A DNA stretch of 5,511 nt. Source: JAPSGM01 sp036258735. Its GTDB lineage: Bacteria > Chloroflexota > Limnocylindria > QHBO01. The stretch's first letter is position 1. Each line of letters opens with the position of its first letter. Positions 3,986-5,511 of the stretch are shown here, in pieces. A program made the position numbers and the translations under genes. The notes under the pieces were generated by a model. The model searched no databases. It was not told the origin of the DNA and worked only from the letters and a program-made list of their open reading frames with translations. The stretch spans positions 1 through 5,511 of the forward strand of contig DATADC010000119.1 in assembly GCA_036258735.1 (NCBI GenBank), written 5' to 3'.

Positions 3986-5511
3986 GTGAGCGACCTGCCG
4001 ATCGGCACCGTCACCTTCCTGTTCACCGACATCGAGGGCTCGACCCGGATGGCGCAGGCGCTGGGCGAGGAGTGGCCGCCGGTCCTGGAGCGCCACCTGG
4101 ACATCCTGCGCCGGTCGGTGGAGTCCCACGGCGGCGTCACCTTCGGGACCGAGGGCGACGCGGTGTTCGCCGCCTTCGCGAGCGCGCACGCCGCCGTCGC
4201 GGCAGCGGTCGACGCGCAGCGGGCGCTTGCCTTCGAAGGCTGGCCGGAGGGGGCGGCGGTCCGCGTGCGCATGGGCCTGCACACCGGCGAGGGCCAGCTG
4301 GCCGGCGACGCGTACGTCGGCCTGGACCTGCATCGGGTGGCGCGCATCACCGCCGCCGGCCACGGCGGCCAGGTGCTGCTGTCAGAGACCACGCGCGTGC
4401 TGGCCGAGGGCAACCTGCCGCCGGGGACGTCCCTGCGCGAGATGGGAGAGCACCGGCTGAAGGACCTGTCGCGTGCGGAGCACCTCAGCATGCTGGTCAT
4501 CGACGGCCTGCCGTCGACCTTCCCGCCGCTGCGCACGCTGGACGTGGTGCCCAACAACCTGCCGACGCAGCTCACCACCTTCCTGGGGCGGGAGCGCGAG
4601 CTCGCGGCGGCCGGCGAGCTGCTGCGTAACGCCCGCCTGCTGACGCTGACCGGGCCCGGTGGCACGGGCAAGACCAGGCTGTCGCTCCAGCTGGCGGCCG
4701 AGGCCACAGATGCCTTCCCCGACGGCGTGTACTGGGTGCCGCTGGGCACCATCACCGACCCCGCCCTGGTCACGCCGACCATGGCCCAGGTGCTGGGACT
4801 GCCCGACCCTCGCGGCCGGGTCATCGAGCAGCTGGCGGAGCACCTCGCCGACAAGCGGGTGCTGTTCGTGCTCGACAACTTCGAGCAGGTGCTGGACGCG
4901 GCCACGTCCATCGGGGAGCTTCTGCAGCGGCTGCCGCGGCTGACCGTGCTGGTCACGTCACGCTCGCCCCTGCGCATCTACGGCGAGCGCGAGTTTCCGG
5001 TTCCGCCGCTGGCCGTCCCGGACCCGGCGCAGCTGCCCAGCCTGGAGTCGCTGGGCCAGTACGCCTCGGTCGCGCTGTTCATCGAGCGCGCCATGGCCGT
5101 CCAGCCGTCGTTCGCCGTCGACGCCTCGAACGCGCCCGCCCTGGCCGAGATCTGCGCGCGGCTGGACGGGCTGCCGCTGGCCATCGAGCTGGCTGCGGCG
5201 CGGGTGCGGGTCCTCACGCCGCAAGCAATCCTCGCCAGGCTGGACCATCGGCTCAAGCTCCTGGCCGGCGGCTCGCGGAACCTGCCGGAACGCCAGCAGA
5301 CGCTGCGCGGCGCCATCGACTGGAGCCACGACCTGCTCGATGCAGCCGATCGGGTCGCCTTCGCGCGTTTCAGCGCCTTCTCCGGCGGAGCCGATGAGGA
5401 GGCGTTCAGCAGGGTGGTGCTGGCGGACTGGCCGGCCGAGGCAGGGCCGGTCCCCGACGGCCTGGAGGCGCTGACCTCTCTGCTCGACAAGAGCCTCCTG
5501 CGCCAGGAGCT
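3986..5511 (+). CDS. Class III nucleotide cyclase-domain/STAND ATPase regulator, N-terminal 508 residues (runs off right edge)
   Basis: The opening VSDLPIGTVTFLFTDIEGST is the standard start of this family, so I chose the GTG at 3986. A GGAGG directly abuts it, too close to serve as a normal ribosome binding site. Residues 1-172 are a class III adenylate/guanylate cyclase homology domain with metal ligands D15 and D58 (GTEGDAVFAAF), MGLHTGE (96-102) and R120. The purine-selecting Lys and Asp positions are G54 and A109, and the transition-state Asn is H116. Residues about 195-452 form an NB-ARC/AP-ATPase-like module with Walker A GPGGTGKT (223-230), Walker B VLFVLDN (292-298), TSR (324-326), GLPLAIELAAAR (395-406) and LRGAIDWS (440-447). 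A winged-helix-like region begins after it. Relatives are usually near 900-1,100 residues and end in TPR or LuxR-type domains, so about half is missing. Likely a cytoplasmic signal-responsive regulator; its targets are unknown. It diverges from the EamA-hutI operon. Confidence 0.9.
   Translation, partial: MSDLPIGTVTFLFTDIEGSTRMAQALGEEWPPVLERHLDILRRSVESHGGVTFGTEGDAVFAAFASAHAAVAAAVDAQRALAFEGWPEGAAVRVRMGLHTGEGQLAGDAYVGLDLHRVARITAAGHGGQVLLSETTRVLAEGNLPPGTSLREMGEHRLKDLSRAEHLSMLVIDGLPSTFPPLRTLDVVPNNLPTQLTTFLGRERELAAAGELLRNARLLTLTGPGGTGKTRLSLQLAAEATDAFPDGVYWVPLGTITDPALVTPTMAQVLGLPDPRGRVIEQLAEHLADKRVLFVLDNFEQVLDAATSIGELLQRLPRLTVLVTSRSPLRIYGEREFPVPPLAVPDPAQLPSLESLGQYASVALFIERAMAVQPSFAVDASNAPALAEICARLDGLPLAIELAAARVRVLTPQAILARLDHRLKLLAGGSRNLPERQQTLRGAIDWSHDLLDAADRVAFARFSAFSGGADEEAFSRVVLADWPAEAGPVPDGLEALTSLLDKSLLRQE

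Noticed and set aside
3979..4629. Plus-strand open frame starting at TTG 3979
   Set aside because: It is a shifted reading of the cyclase-ATPase gene. The frame starting at 3986 shows the FTDIEGST, GTEGD, Walker A and Walker B motifs; this one shows none.
3925..4977. Long antisense extension of the EamA frame to 4977, giving a 668-residue open frame
   Set aside because: The extra 351 residues are Ser/Arg/Pro-rich with no family resemblance and lie opposite a clearly real cyclase-ATPase gene. Long antisense frames are normal in GC-rich coding DNA.
1..5511. CRISPR array, transposase, tRNA or rRNA gene, or phage-like genes
   Set aside because: I saw no regularly spaced repeats, no transposase motifs, no cloverleaf or rRNA-like segment, and composition is uniform across the window.

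Overview
The window is GC-rich (roughly 70% by eye) and densely coded. It carries four same-direction genes on the minus strand and one divergent gene on the plus strand, the last cut by the right edge. The gene types (a class III cyclase fused to a signalling ATPase, a 'CMPSK' FAD/NAD-dependent oxidoreductase, many GTG starts) and the apparent leaderless promoters suit a soil or sediment Chloroflexota or Actinomycetota genome. That placement is inferred from style, not from a marker gene.

Layout, left to right. Positions 1-232 (minus) hold the N-terminus of a TauE/SafE-type (TSUP) membrane transporter that runs off the left edge. Positions 233-420 are non-coding and rich in short inverted repeats. 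Positions 421-1785 (minus) encode a two-dinucleotide-domain flavoprotein disulfide oxidoreductase. It keeps the redox Cys pair but lacks the C-terminal His/Glu pair of dihydrolipoamide dehydrogenase. Positions 1805-2974 (minus) encode imidazolonepropionase (HutI) of histidine breakdown. Positions 2971-3924 (minus) encode an EamA/DMT-family ten-helix transporter. A 61-base divergent control region follows. Positions 3986-5511 (plus) encode the first 508 residues of a large regulator made of a class III nucleotide cyclase domain and a STAND/NB-ARC-like ATPase.

The EamA gene and hutI overlap by four bases (ATGA), and the oxidoreductase begins 5-20 bases after the hutI stop, so these three probably form one operon. 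The TSUP gene is 188 bases further on, past several hairpins, and may be a separate unit. No hutH, hutU, hutG or hutF is visible, so hutI stands apart from the rest of its pathway here. The pairing suggests that a metabolite is moved by the EamA protein and hydrolysed by HutI, but the substrate cannot be read from sequence. The divergent cyclase-ATPase gene is a candidate local regulator by position only.

I do not see a clearly new multi-gene system. The points most worth a second look are the altered catalytic residues in the cyclase domain and in the flavoprotein, the hutI-transporter coupling, and a consistent TANNNT box a few bases upstream of genes that lack a usable Shine-Dalgarno sequence.
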